Part shown: piece by piece, positions 8,003 through 17,329 of the stretch
How the letters are laid out: the number at the start of each line of letters is the position of its first letter
Numbering within the stretch: position 1 is the first letter of the stretch
Source of the DNA: Merdimmobilis hominis
GTDB lineage: Bacteria > Bacillota > Clostridia > Oscillospirales > Ruminococcaceae
Assembly: GCF_016901855.1 (NCBI RefSeq)
Contig: NZ_JACJKY010000006.1
Coordinates: 90,734 to 154,733 of the forward strand
Length of the DNA stretch: 64,000 bases
Direction of reading: 5' to 3'
Made by a program: the position numbers and the translations under genes
Notes under the pieces: model-generated
Database searches by the model: none
What the model saw: the letters and a program-made list of their open reading frames with translations, nothing else
Told to the model about the DNA's origin: nothing

Positions 8003-9706
8003 TTATTTTGCAACGTAAATTGTTACAGAAGAGGTTTTTGAACGGTCAATCCGCGTTCCGACATCAGGGTCCATCGAAACGATTTCGCCCGCCTCATGAT
8101 CCGGGTCCGAAACTGTTTTAATGGTGACAGAAAGCCCTTGACTTTCAAGATACTCACGATAAGACGCCGCATCGATCGGATTGCCGCTGTTGTCCGTAAA
8201 CGGCGGGAGATCTACATACTGCGGTCCTTTGCTGACCGTCAGTTCAATTTCTGTCCCCATCGGGACAGTAGAACCCGCTTCAATGCTCTGCTCAACAATC
8301 ATGCCAATCTCTGCGTTATCATCGAACACTTCTTTTTTCTCTGTAAATTTAAAATTGTCTGTATATACTTTTGCGGAAACAATATCATCATAAAATTTTC
8401 CGACAAAATTATCGACGCTGACATTTGCAATCGTCTGACTTTCTTTGGAAGATTCCTGCTTGCTTGATGTTTCATCCGGATTATCGTCTGATTCCTCACT
8501 CGATTCTTCCACAGACGATTCGATCTGAGATTCGGACGAAGGATTCACATAAATCTCCCTTTGATTGCCGCCGAGCACCAAAATATATGCTGCAAAGAAC
8601 AAAATCAGCATGATCGGAAGAGAAACAAGCACCACAATCAGCCATACAGGCAGCTTATGTTTTTCACGCGGTACTTCATTTTTCTGCTTTGCAGTTTTTT
8701 TCTTCTGCTCCGGTTCATCATCATCGAGCTGAATCTGCCGGAATGCTGCCGGAATCGCATACAGCTGATCCCGCAGTGCACGCACCGAACGAATCCGATG
8801 ATCATACGAAAGCGCCAAACCGTTCATGATGACATCGGAAACCTCAGGCGCAACAGACGGCTTTTGCAGCGAAAGCGGGAACACCCGATCTTCCTGCATG
8901 CGCAAATCGGCGCGCTGCGGTGTCACACCGGAAAGCACGCGATACATCACGGCACTCAGCGCATACACATCGGTCCACTCGCCGTGCCCTTTACATTTTT
9001 CATACTGCTCCGGCGCTGCGTATCCGTCGAACAACTCGGGTTTTACCTCAGAATTGATGGCACGCACTGCCGCTGTGCAAACACCTTTTAAACGGAGTGT
9101 CATCTCCGGTGTCACCAAAATCGTATCGGTGCTGATTCCCCGGTGAATGATGCCGCGCTCATTGAGCATGACAACCGTATCAAACAGCGGCCGGAACAGT
9201 TTGCGCACCTGTGCCCACGAAAAATCGCCCACATGCTCCGATAAATACGACGCGAGCGTTACGCACTCAACATCTTCATACACCGTGTAGATAGTGGCGT
9301 TATCCGTAAACACGTCAAACGCACGCAGCAGGCTGCTCTCTTGTGTGCGCAGTGCAATCATCTGCCGCGAAAGCTCTACAAAATCGGTCATCAGCGCTTT
9401 GTACTGCACTTCACAGCCGGGATTTACCAAAATGGTCGCGCCGTTTTCTGCTCTGTGCGCAAGCGTGGACGGGAAAAATTCACGCAGCCGAATACGCCGC
9501 TGCAGTGCGGTGTCATATCCGATATAGCTGACACCTTCACCGTTGCGGTCAAGCGCAATCCCAATCTGATACCGCTTGCCGACAACCGTTCCAGGTGCAA
9601 GAAGCGACGGCCATGTATTTTCCGGTGCTGTATTGTCATGCCCGCAATACGGACAAGTTTCTGTTTCAATCACACGCATACAACGAAAACATCTGTTTTC
9701 CATCAT
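8003..9706 (-). CDS. Membrane-anchored pseudokinase with zinc ribbon and PASTA domains
   Basis: A 567-residue protein built as: zinc ribbon (Cys6, Cys9, Cys18, Cys21); Ser/Thr-kinase fold, about 43-320; basic linker; one membrane helix, about 353-379; Ser/Glu-rich stretch; and about two extracellular PASTA repeats, which in this family sense muropeptides or beta-lactam-like ligands. The kinase core is degenerate. The ATP lysine position reads Arg75 (RLREFF), the HRD loop is HRG (188-190), and DFG is KGVC. The APE motif (APEQY) remains, so it is probably a signalling pseudokinase. The start at 9706 is chosen because GGAGG lies 8 bases upstream. It stands alone, without the usual PP2C phosphatase neighbour. 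Confidence 0.85.
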   Translation of the reverse strand: MMENRCFRCMRVIETETCPYCGHDNTAPENTWPSLLAPGTVVGKRYQIGIALDRNGEGVSYIGYDTALQRRIRLREFFPSTLAHRAENGATILVNPGCEVQYKALMTDFVELSRQMIALRTQESSLLRAFDVFTDNATIYTVYEDVECVTLASYLSEHVGDFSWAQVRKLFRPLFDTVVMLNERGIIHRGISTDTILVTPEMTLRLKGVCTAAVRAINSEVKPELFDGYAAPEQYEKCKGHGEWTDVYALSAVMYRVLSGVTPQRADLRMQEDRVFPLSLQKPSVAPEVSDVIMNGLALSYDHRIRSVRALRDQLYAIPAAFRQIQLDDDEPEQKKKTAKQKNEVPREKHKLPVWLIVVLVSLPIMLILFFAAYILVLGGNQREIYVNPSSESQIESSVEESSEESDDNPDETSSKQESSKESQTIANVSVDNFVGKFYDDIVSAKVYTDNFKFTEKKEVFDDNAEIGMIVEQSIEAGSTVPMGTEIELTVSKGPQYVDLPPFTDNSGNPIDAASYREYLESQGLSVTIKTVSDPDHEAGEIVSMDPDVGTRIDRSKTSSVTIYVAK

Positions 9707-9750
9707 TGCGATCTCCTCCATCAGGTCAGAATCAGCATATTACACTTTTA

Positions 9751-9779
9751 AGAGTAACAGCAATCTGCCGGTTTGTCAA
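9751..9779 (-). promoter_or_regulatory. Putative sigma-A promoter of the pseudokinase gene
   Basis: Minus-strand TTGACA is followed after 17 bases by TACTCT, about 45 bases before the start codon. The -35 is perfect, the -10 weak. Confidence 0.55.
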
Positions 9780-9800
9780 TAAACGTAAATGAATGTTGTG

Positions 9801-11873
9801 TTAAATCAACAAATTTCTTTCTGTACATGCCGAAACACTGAGTCTTTTGATTCCGCATTCAAATTGTACGAAAATAATTCCGTCATTTTCGTCAAGAACC
9901 GTTCCTTTTCCGAACGTTTTATGCACAATCTCCGTGCCGCGCACCATCGTTTTCACCTCTGTGTGACCGGTTTGCTTTGGTTCTTGCGGTAAAAGTGCCT
10001 TGACAAACGGACTCGGCGCGGCATCCGCACCATTTAACCGTGTGCTTAAAAAGGCGATCAGCTTTCGTTTTGCACGTGTCATCGCCACATAAAAAAGCCG
10101 CACCTCATCTTCGTATTCGCTCACGTCGCCTTCGCGTTTTAACGAAACCGCATGATAAGACGGCAGTACATCCGAAAGCATATCAAGCAGAATCACCGTG
10201 TCAAACTCCATACCTTTGCACGAATGAATCGTCGAAAGCAATACGCCCGACGTATCATCCGAAGCGCCCTCCTGCATAAATGCTTCAAGCTCAGAGAGCC
10301 GTCTGGACAGCTCAAAGATGCTTCGAAGACGTTCGGCAATCAGCGAGAGCGCACTCAGCTTCTGATACGTGCTTACCTGCATAAATCCGCTCATACGCTT
10401 TGCAATAAAATCATCATATCCAAGCTTTGTGCGGATGGCGTCAATCGCTTCGCCGCAGCGCATGAGCGGCAGCTTTGAAAGCACTGTCTGATACCGAAGA
10501 ATCATCCGCCGGCGTCCTTTCGAAACAGAAGAAAGCGACAGAATACTGTCAAAAACCGTCTGTCCTCTGGCGGTATCGTGTTTGGCAGCTTCCAGCATCA
10601 CTTTCGAGCAGCCCATTTTATAATAAATCTGCGAAAACGCATCGATATCACACGGATCAACTGCCAATCGGAAAAACGCCAAAATGTCACGCACCACAGT
10701 CGAATGAAAAAAGACGGCATTTGACTCTCGGCAGCGATACGAAATGCCTTGCCGCAAAAACAAGTCAACGAGCGCAATGCAGGATTCATTGTTTTTATAG
10801 AGCACCGCAAGTGTTTCATCCGGATGCTTCTGGCGGATAATCGACAAGATCGTTTCATACTGCAAATCATAGTCCGAAAGCGAGATCACCTGAACAGAAT
10901 CGGTATCCTGATTGCGCGTCACCATATGTTTTTCATACCGTGCACTGTTTTGTTTGATAAATGCATCGGCGATCGCCACAATATCACTGTTCGAGCGATG
11001 ATTTTCCTCCATTTTTAAAATCACCGCATCCGGATACACCGTTTGAAAGCCGAGCAGTTCTTTCGGGCTTGCACCACGGAACGAGTAAATGCTCTGATCC
11101 TCATCGCCGACCAAAAACAGCTTTGCACCGCCGTTTGTCAAAATCCTGATAATCTCATGCTGCAAAAGCGACGTGTCCTGCGCTTCGTCCACGCAAATCA
11201 CGCGGTATTTCTGCTGAAACCAGCGGCAAATCGACGGAAATCGCTTAAGAATATCGTGACAAAGCACGAGCATATCATCAAAATCCATCCAGCCGTTTTC
11301 TTTGTACACGCGCTGCACTTCCCCGTAAATCCGTGCAAACACTTCGGGCTCTACCGGCGAAAACTGCACCGTTTCAGGCGAAATCATCCGATTTTTCACA
11401 CAGCCGATGACCCGCTCAATTTCGCCGATCATTTCTTCATCGGGAAACTCACCTGTGCAGTGGCGGATCGTTTCACGCAACACCTGATATTTCTGTGCCG
11501 ATGTGCCCTCTCCTGCACCGATGAGCGTCGGTACAGTCCGGTCATACTGCGCGGCAAACCGACGCAGTACCCGAAAACAAAAGCTGTGAATGGTGGAAAA
11601 CGAAAGTGCTTTATTTTCACCGAACAGCTTTTCATACCGCGCATTCATATCGCGTGCCGTTTCGCGGCTGAACGTGAGTGTGAGAATCTGCTCAGGACGC
11701 GCCTGCTGTTCTTCCAATACGTATGCAATATGCGCTGTCATGACCGTTGTTTTGCCCGAACCGGGCACCGCTAGAAGCAGCACATGTGCCGCATCCGTGC
11801 ACACAGCCGTTTGCTGCTGTTCATTCAGATGAATGCCGTGGTGCTCTGCAAGGTGAGAAATCACATGATTCAT
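9801..11873 (-). CDS. UvrD/PcrA-like superfamily 1 ATP-dependent DNA helicase
   Basis: A 690-residue 3'-5' helicase of the UvrD/Rep class for DNA repair. Visible motifs are Q motif (LNEQQQTAV), Walker A (GSGKT, 38-42), ICVDEAQD (motif II), VGDEDQSIYSFRGA (III), STIHSCKGMEFD (V) and YVAMTRAKRKL (VI). A C-terminal tail ends in a beta-rich segment (GKGTVLDENDGIIFVQF) like the PcrA C-terminal Tudor-like domain. Its ATG overlaps the stop of the U32 gene (ATGA), so the two are translationally coupled. It is shorter than full PcrA; it could be a paralogue rather than the main housekeeping helicase. Confidence 0.9.
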   Translation of the reverse strand: MNHVISHLAEHHGIHLNEQQQTAVCTDAAHVLLLAVPGSGKTTVMTAHIAYVLEEQQARPEQILTLTFSRETARDMNARYEKLFGENKALSFSTIHSFCFRVLRRFAAQYDRTVPTLIGAGEGTSAQKYQVLRETIRHCTGEFPDEEMIGEIERVIGCVKNRMISPETVQFSPVEPEVFARIYGEVQRVYKENGWMDFDDMLVLCHDILKRFPSICRWFQQKYRVICVDEAQDTSLLQHEIIRILTNGGAKLFLVGDEDQSIYSFRGASPKELLGFQTVYPDAVILKMEENHRSNSDIVAIADAFIKQNSARYEKHMVTRNQDTDSVQVISLSDYDLQYETILSIIRQKHPDETLAVLYKNNESCIALVDLFLRQGISYRCRESNAVFFHSTVVRDILAFFRLAVDPCDIDAFSQIYYKMGCSKVMLEAAKHDTARGQTVFDSILSLSSVSKGRRRMILRYQTVLSKLPLMRCGEAIDAIRTKLGYDDFIAKRMSGFMQVSTYQKLSALSLIAERLRSIFELSRRLSELEAFMQEGASDDTSGVLLSTIHSCKGMEFDTVILLDMLSDVLPSYHAVSLKREGDVSEYEDEVRLFYVAMTRAKRKLIAFLSTRLNGADAAPSPFVKALLPQEPKQTGHTEVKTMVRGTEIVHKTFGKGTVLDENDGIIFVQFECGIKRLSVSACTERNLLI

Positions 11874-13087
11874 TTTGCTTTACGCACAACTGATGCAACG
11901 GCAAGCGGACGATCAAACGAAACGGACAGTGTCATTTCCGGATGGCATGCCGCATCAATCGGCTCGCCTTCTGCGTTTTTCATGTCGGAAACGACAAACG
12001 AAACCGGTTCTTTGCCCGGCTCGAGCACTTCGACCGTATCGCCTGCACAGAACTTATTCTTTTGCGTCAGAAGCAGTCTGCCGTCCTCATAGCCTGACAC
12101 AAGCGCCACAATATCATACTCGCGGATATATCCGCCATTTTGATAATATTGCTCCGGTGTGCCGAAATAGAACCCTGTGCTGTACTGACGGTGGCTTACT
12201 TTGGTGACTTCTTCCAAAAGCCACGGGCGAAGCGAGAAATGCGCAGGATCGCGCAGATAATCATCCACTGCAATCCGGTATGCATTCGTCACGACGGAAA
12301 CATAGTAAGACGATTTTGCACGTCCCTCGATTTTAAAACTTGTAATTCCCGCTTCAGCCAGCGCATCGATATATTCAATCATGCAAAGATCCTTTGCATT
12401 TAAAATATAGCTTCCCTTTTCGTCTTCAAACACCGGGAAATAGAGTCCCGGGCGTTTTTCTTCCATCAAATGATAACCCCAGCGGCACGGCTGTGCACAT
12501 TCACCGCGGTTTGCATCACGTCCGGTCAGATAGTTCGAAATGACACAGCGGCCGGAAAACGACATACACATTGCGCCATGCACAAACGCCTCAATTTCAA
12601 GTTCCGGCGGCGTCCGTCTGCGAATCTCGGCAATTTCGCGCAGAGAAAGCTCACGTGCGAGCACGACACGCTTTGCTCCCATTTCATACAGCACGTTTGC
12701 CGTTTCATAGTTGACGATACCCGTCTGTGTCGAAATGTGAATTTCCATCTGCGGAATGACACGTTTGACGAGCGAAAGCGTTCCGAGATCCGAAACGATC
12801 ATTGCATCAACGCCCGCTTCTGCCGCCTGACAAAGATACGGCGGAAGTGCATCAATTTCCTCGTTGCGCGGCAACACATTCACCGTCAAATACACGCGCA
12901 CACCGTGCGCGTGACAATATTCAACCGCACGAACAAGTGATTCTTCATCAAAATTTGTTTGTGATGCGCGCATGCCAAACTGCTTGCCCGCCAGATATAC
13001 TGCATCCGCGCCGTATGTGACCGCTGCTTTTAACCGTTCAAAGTCGCCGGCAGGTGCCAATACTTCGGGAATTTTCGTACAAATCAT
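11870..13087 (-). CDS. Peptidase U32 family protein (TrhP/RlhA-like RNA hydroxylation factor)
   Basis: A 405-residue U32-family protein with the signature EAFVHGAMCMSFSGRC and the cysteine cluster CVISNYLTGRDANRGECAQPCRW, which in TrhP and RlhA supports prephenate-dependent hydroxylation of tRNA U34 or 23S rRNA. The N terminus EVLAPAGDFERLKAAV is typical. The start at 13087 is chosen because AAGGAGG lies 8 bases upstream; a longer frame to 13123 would run through that site. Placement after mltG is common in Firmicutes. Older annotations call such proteins collagenase-like proteases, which is unlikely here. Confidence 0.88.
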   Translation of the reverse strand: MICTKIPEVLAPAGDFERLKAAVTYGADAVYLAGKQFGMRASQTNFDEESLVRAVEYCHAHGVRVYLTVNVLPRNEEIDALPPYLCQAAEAGVDAMIVSDLGTLSLVKRVIPQMEIHISTQTGIVNYETANVLYEMGAKRVVLARELSLREIAEIRRRTPPELEIEAFVHGAMCMSFSGRCVISNYLTGRDANRGECAQPCRWGYHLMEEKRPGLYFPVFEDEKGSYILNAKDLCMIEYIDALAEAGITSFKIEGRAKSSYYVSVVTNAYRIAVDDYLRDPAHFSLRPWLLEEVTKVSHRQYSTGFYFGTPEQYYQNGGYIREYDIVALVSGYEDGRLLLTQKNKFCAGDTVEVLEPGKEPVSFVVSDMKNAEGEPIDAACHPEMTLSVSFDRPLAVASVVRKAK

Positions 13088-13109
13088 TCTGTTTTCCTCC
13101 TTCATAAAA

Positions 13110-13135
13110 CAAATCATCCGCATTGCGGATGATTT
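13110..13135 (-). terminator. Hairpin, likely weak terminator after mltG
   Basis: An 11-base perfect stem (AAATCATCCGC with its complement) around a 3-base loop on the minus strand, followed by GTTTTAT. The short T-run suggests partial termination before the U32 gene. Confidence 0.55.
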
Positions 13136-13148
13136 GCTCGCCTGTTTG

Positions 13149-14423
13149 TTATTTCAGTCCTGCCAAAGCCAGATTTTTCTCGTGCTGTGCAAGTGTTTTT
13201 GCATAATAGAATTTTCCGGTCTGGAGATTGGTGCAGAAGTAATAGTACTCTGTCGATTCCGGATACAGTGTGGCTGTAATCGCCTGAACACCAGGATTGC
13301 AAATCGGTCCCGGCGGCAATCCTTCCGACTGATACGTATCATATGCCGTGATAATTTCCTCGTTCACGTTATCCGCCATCTGTGTGCGCAGTTCTCTGCC
13401 GTACACACGCGTCGGGTCTGCCTGAAGCAGCGGGAATGTCTCAGCATCATTTAAACGGTTGTGGTACACCGAAGAAACCATTGCCATGCTCTCCTCGCTG
13501 TTGCCCTCTTGCTGTACGATAGATGCCAGCGCAATCGTATCTTCCAAAGAAAGACCAAGTTCCTGCACCCGCGCTTTGTTCTCCTCAGTCAGCACTTTCG
13601 TTTCAAATGTCGACATCATTTTTTTAATGACATTTGCAGGATTGTCGTTTTTATAAAACATATACGTATCCGGGAACAGATATCCTTCCAACGGATGATA
13701 TTCGAGCTCGTTTTTCTCAAGTTCCGAAACAAACGGCAAATCAATCGAAACCGTATCTGCCGCGGTCAAAAACTCCTGCGCAGAGCAAACACCGCTTTCC
13801 TCAAGCTTTTTAGCCATCTGATAGATCGTTGCACCTTCCGGGAACTGTACCTGAACTTCTTCTTTCGATGAAGCATATTTAAACAGTTCCGATAAAATCG
13901 TGCTGTACGACATACTTGTGTTTAATGTGTACACACCGGCATGAAACGAACCGACCGGCTTGGTCAGTTTGTAATACACACGAAACAGCATACCCGATTT
14001 GACGATACCTGCTTCTTCGAGAATGGAGGCGACCTTTTCGGTTCCGGCATTTTGCGGAATTTCGATGGTGACTGCACTGTCCGCTTTTCCAAAGCCCGAC
14101 ATATCCTGTACACCAAACAAAATACCGTATGACAAAAGACCGGTCAGTGCAACAATCACAATACCGAGTGTCACACGAATCCATGCACTGCGGCGCCGTT
14201 TTGTGCGGATCTTTTTCGGATCTTCATTCGCCAGCGTATATTCGGGGATTTCCTCGATTTCCTTGCCTGCATGCAGTTTAAACGCGTGCACACGGCGTTC
14301 GGCAATCGTTTTGCTCTCCTGCGGTGCCTGTTTTTCTGCATCTTCATTCAAATCCTCAGCATCAGACGCATGAATCGCATCTGACTCGAATGATTTGTTT
14401 GTTTGTTTTTCCTCTTCAGTCAT
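13149..14423 (-). CDS. mltG: Endolytic murein transglycosylase MltG (YceG-like)
   Basis: A 424-residue membrane-anchored enzyme that cleaves nascent glycan strands and ends their growth. It has a hydrophilic cytoplasmic N-terminal extension of about 77 residues, a single membrane helix (about 78-100), a LysM-like segment (VTIEIPQNAGTEKVASIL), and the catalytic YceG core with LASIVQQEG (catalytic Glu) and SVYHNRL, followed by LQADPTRVYG. The charged N-terminal tail (SDAEDLNEDAEK) is longer than in E. coli. Its start overlaps the end of the formyl-THF cyclo-ligase gene by 8 bases. Confidence 0.92.
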   Translation of the reverse strand: MTEEEKQTNKSFESDAIHASDAEDLNEDAEKQAPQESKTIAERRVHAFKLHAGKEIEEIPEYTLANEDPKKIRTKRRRSAWIRVTLGIVIVALTGLLSYGILFGVQDMSGFGKADSAVTIEIPQNAGTEKVASILEEAGIVKSGMLFRVYYKLTKPVGSFHAGVYTLNTSMSYSTILSELFKYASSKEEVQVQFPEGATIYQMAKKLEESGVCSAQEFLTAADTVSIDLPFVSELEKNELEYHPLEGYLFPDTYMFYKNDNPANVIKKMMSTFETKVLTEENKARVQELGLSLEDTIALASIVQQEGNSEESMAMVSSVYHNRLNDAETFPLLQADPTRVYGRELRTQMADNVNEEIITAYDTYQSEGLPPGPICNPGVQAITATLYPESTEYYYFCTNLQTGKFYYAKTLAQHEKNLALAGLK

Positions 14424-15027
14424 GCGACTGCTCCTCCTGTTTTTTTACTGTAAGAATGTATTTGGGCGTGACAACAAAGTCAGCCGGCACATCATATCTT
14501 CCGTGCGGCAAACTGCTTGTCATGCAATTATTATAACAAATGCCCGCTTTTACACCGGAAAACCGCTGTAAAAACCGATCATAATATCCTTTTCCAAATC
14601 CAATCCGGAACCCTTCCGTATCAAACGCAAACGCCGGCAGAATGCAAAGTGCATCGGTAAAATCCGTTGCCTTTTCACACTGCGCAGGATCAGGCTCTAA
14701 AAGGCCGAACATATCTTCCTTGAGTTCGTCCAAGCTGTGAATGATGAAAAACTCCATATGGCCGTTTCGATCCATACATTTTGGAACAGCAACCGTTTTG
14801 TTGTCTGCAAATGCCTGTTTTAAAATCGCAATCGTATCCACTTCAATCGCTGTAGACACAAAACAAAAAAGCGTTTTTGCCCGCTTATAAAACGGCGCTT
14901 CCACAAGCCGGCAAAAAATCATATGATCCCATTCTTTTTTCTGTGCCGCATTCATCCGTTCGCGAATCCGGCGGTATTTCGCCCGAAGCTCCCGTTTGAT
15001 CGGACGGATATCGACTATTTTTCGCAT
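14416..15027 (-). CDS. 5-formyltetrahydrofolate cyclo-ligase
   Basis: A 203-residue enzyme converting 5-formyl-THF to 5,10-methenyl-THF with ATP. N-terminal IKRELRAKYRRIRERM and the C-terminal nucleotide-binding motif FGKGYYDRFLQRF are diagnostic. AAGGA lies 9 bases before the ATG. It overlaps the DJ-1-type gene upstream by 13 bases and mltG downstream by 8, so it sits within one operon. Confidence 0.92.
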   Translation of the reverse strand: MRKIVDIRPIKRELRAKYRRIRERMNAAQKKEWDHMIFCRLVEAPFYKRAKTLFCFVSTAIEVDTIAILKQAFADNKTVAVPKCMDRNGHMEFFIIHSLDELKEDMFGLLEPDPAQCEKATDFTDALCILPAFAFDTEGFRIGFGKGYYDRFLQRFSGVKAGICYNNCMTSSLPHGRYDVPADFVVTPKYILTVKKQEEQSHD

Positions 15028-15557
15028 AACAGACTGTCCTTGAGTGTTTGTGCCCGCGCTTCTCCCAACAGCAGTGCAGCAAGCGCAAAAGCAAATGTAT
15101 TCGCAACACCGGCGCCGCGCGATGTCACAAACATTCCGTCAACTTCCACCGGTGCACCGGTGACATTTGCACCCAAGAGTTCACTCTCAAATCCCGAAAA
15201 GCAGGTGGCACGTTTTCCGGCAAGCAGCCCGCGGTGGCCAAGAATCGAAGGTGCTGCGCAAATCGCGCCGATCGGAATCTCGTTTTCAACGCAGTAAGAA
15301 ATCATATCCTGTACTGCCTGCGATTTTTCAAGATTTAAGGTACCGGGCATACCGCCGGGCAAAACAATCATCTGCGCATCCTGCGGATTGATTTCCTCCG
15401 GCAAACAGTCCGCTTTCACCACAATGCCGTGCGATCCTTTCACCTGCGCGCCCGTTACACCGACGGTGCAAACCGGAAGCTCGCATCGGCGCAGAAAATC
15501 GACCGGTGTGAGCGCTTCAATCTCTTCAAATCCATCTGCAAGAAATACATAGATCAT
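15015..15557 (-). CDS. DJ-1/PfpI family protein (YajL/ThiJ-like)
   Basis: A 180-residue cytoplasmic protein of the DJ-1 superfamily, class I glutamine amidotransferase fold. Typical elements are FLADGFEEIEALTP, the nucleophile elbow IGAICAAPS with the reactive cysteine, and a conserved Glu in DGFEEIE. Members act as protein or metabolite deglycases, chaperones or redox sensors; which applies is unknown. The start at 15557 is preferred because GGGGAGG lies 7 bases upstream; the longer frame to 15581 overlaps that site. Confidence 0.88.
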   Translation of the reverse strand: MIYVFLADGFEEIEALTPVDFLRRCELPVCTVGVTGAQVKGSHGIVVKADCLPEEINPQDAQMIVLPGGMPGTLNLEKSQAVQDMISYCVENEIPIGAICAAPSILGHRGLLAGKRATCFSGFESELLGANVTGAPVEVDGMFVTSRGAGVANTFAFALAALLLGEARAQTLKDSLLCEK

Positions 15558-15605
15558 TTTCGTTCCTCCCCACGGTATCAAACCAAACTTCCATGATATT
15601 CACTT

Positions 15606-16457
15606 TTAGTTTAACATCAAATTCATATATGCGTCAATGAAAAACGGGATTTTTTCTGATTTTGACGAAAAAAACGGCAAAATCATCCCATATGGCGTCA
15701 CTTTTCCCGTTGTTCCGACAACCAAAATCCGCCGGCATCCGATCTGTTTCGCCAATGCGCCGCATGCATCCGAAAGTGACTGCCCAACAAGATTCGTTTC
15801 GAGTACAACACATTCTTCCGCTCGCTGCTCTGTGCACAGATATCCCTGTGGCACGGTACCCTGTACCATCCAAAAGGAAGCACCTGTCTTTTTCATCAGC
15901 GGATATCGCATTGACCGAAATTCATGCGAAAAATCAAACGAAATTGCATGAGAATGAATCAGTTCTTCACGCATACACAAAAATTGTTCCGGTGAACACG
16001 GTGCAAGCGTCACCGCATCATTGTATGTGCACACGACCTGCTGCTCTCCCAGGAAAAAACGTGTACGATAGCCGAGCGTTTGATACAGCGAAAACAGCGA
16101 CTTCTCGGCCGGTACAAGCAAAAGTGCAGTCGCACCGGCTGCCTTTGCCTCAGTTGCTGCAAAAGCGTGAAGCCGACGCATCAAGCCTTTGTTCCGCTCG
16201 TTTTTTGCTGTCGCAACTGCATAGACATACCGGCAAGGTGCGATCTGATCCTGCACATAAAGCTCCGCAGGAATCAAAAACATCATGGACACAAGCGCAC
16301 CTGTCATGGTGAATGCACCAAATCCTGTTTCCTCAAGCCGAATTTCCTGCAAAAAAGCGTTTGTTACATCTTCGCTGTCTGCAAATGCTTCCATCCAAAG
16401 GGAACGGACCTGCGGCCAATCTTCGTTTTGCAGCCGACGCATCAAAATGTCCGTCAT
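15606..16457 (-). CDS. GNAT family N-acetyltransferase (Eis-like)
   Basis: A 283-residue protein whose N-terminal half is a GNAT fold. The acetyl-CoA loop reads VATAKNERNKGLMRRL and is followed by LVPAEKSLFSLYQTLGY. The C-terminal half is less conserved, as in Eis-like two-domain acetyltransferases. The substrate is unknown. Its ATG overlaps the stop of the DUF2156 gene (ATGA), so it is the distal part of the thyX-tmk-DUF2156-GNAT group. The ribosome site GAGGTGAGTGC overlaps the preceding gene. Confidence 0.8.
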   Translation of the reverse strand: MTDILMRRLQNEDWPQVRSLWMEAFADSEDVTNAFLQEIRLEETGFGAFTMTGALVSMMFLIPAELYVQDQIAPCRYVYAVATAKNERNKGLMRRLHAFAATEAKAAGATALLLVPAEKSLFSLYQTLGYRTRFFLGEQQVVCTYNDAVTLAPCSPEQFLCMREELIHSHAISFDFSHEFRSMRYPLMKKTGASFWMVQGTVPQGYLCTEQRAEECVVLETNLVGQSLSDACGALAKQIGCRRILVVGTTGKVTPYGMILPFFSSKSEKIPFFIDAYMNLMLN

Positions 16458-17329
16458 GCACTCACCTCGTATTTTGAAACAAGAGCGATCGGATGATACG
16501 AAAGCTTTGCGCGCCGCAATCCTTCGATGCCCACGTCATCTTCTCTGTTAACAAACCGGTATTTCTGACAGCACCGTGCCAAAAACTCCCGGTTGATTGC
16601 CGCATACACACCGGGAATCTGCGTATCCGCTTTTTCAAAATGAATCACGACCGTCTCCGCGTTTAATTCTTCCGCGATCGTATACGCACACACCTCACCG
16701 TTCACCCGCAAAAGTCCGCCGAAAAAGCCAAGCGCTTCCCAATTTGAAAACGCACGGAACAGTGCCTTTTGTTCATGAAGCAGCGCGGGATCATTCTGCT
16801 TTTGTGCAAGCCATCGTGCTTGCATCGCCAAACATTCCGCAATATTCTGCGTTCCAATCGGTTCAAACGACCAGTTCTGCTCATAAAACCGCGCCAAATG
16901 ATTGCGCTTGCCATGATATTTTTTCCCGGAAAGAGATGTGAGCGCCGCAACATCATACACGTAGTCGTCATAATCCCGGCAGTGAGAAATCAAAAATTTC
17001 CCGGGAAACGCCTGCATCAAAGCCGCCTTATCCTGTTCTTCCATACTGTGCATTTTAAAAGGAATGCCTTGTTCGCCGCAGTGCAGTAACATTTCATCAA
17101 TCACCGGCTTTAACGCGCCGGTTCCGATCGGAAACAGAAACGACGTTCCGCTTTCCGTTTGAAATGAGGCAGTATAATAGCCGCCGATTCGGCAAATCTG
17201 CGTGTGATACATATCCTGCCAAATAAATAAATTGCCAAAGCAATACTCGCAGGATGCATGAGGCGCTGTTTGATTGATGGTTTTGATCCAGTCACGATCT
17301 TGAATCGTTATGGTTTCAAAGGTTAACAT
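16454..17329 (-). CDS. DUF2156 protein, phosphatidylglycerol lysyltransferase C-terminal-like domain
   Basis: A 291-residue soluble protein related to the catalytic domain of MprF/LPG synthase (double GNAT fold). Supporting features are CEYCFGNLFIWQD, KYHGKRNHLARF (the conserved region for tRNA-dependent aminoacyl transfer) and the end RRAKLSYHPIALVSKYEV. No membrane segments are present, so it is a free-standing version, common in clostridia and of unknown acceptor. The start at 17329 has CGGAG 8 bases upstream and overlaps the tmk stop by 7 bases. Cotranscribed with thyX, tmk and the GNAT gene. Confidence 0.8.
   Translation of the reverse strand: MLTFETITIQDRDWIKTINQTAPHASCEYCFGNLFIWQDMYHTQICRIGGYYTASFQTESGTSFLFPIGTGALKPVIDEMLLHCGEQGIPFKMHSMEEQDKAALMQAFPGKFLISHCRDYDDYVYDVAALTSLSGKKYHGKRNHLARFYEQNWSFEPIGTQNIAECLAMQARWLAQKQNDPALLHEQKALFRAFSNWEALGFFGGLLRVNGEVCAYTIAEELNAETVVIHFEKADTQIPGVYAAINREFLARCCQKYRFVNREDDVGIEGLRRAKLSYHPIALVSKYEVSA

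Noticed and set aside
7301..8041. 246-residue plus-strand frame opposite the nrdD 5' end and promoter
   Set aside because: Antisense shadow: no ribosome site, no recognizable domain, and it crosses the NrdR boxes.
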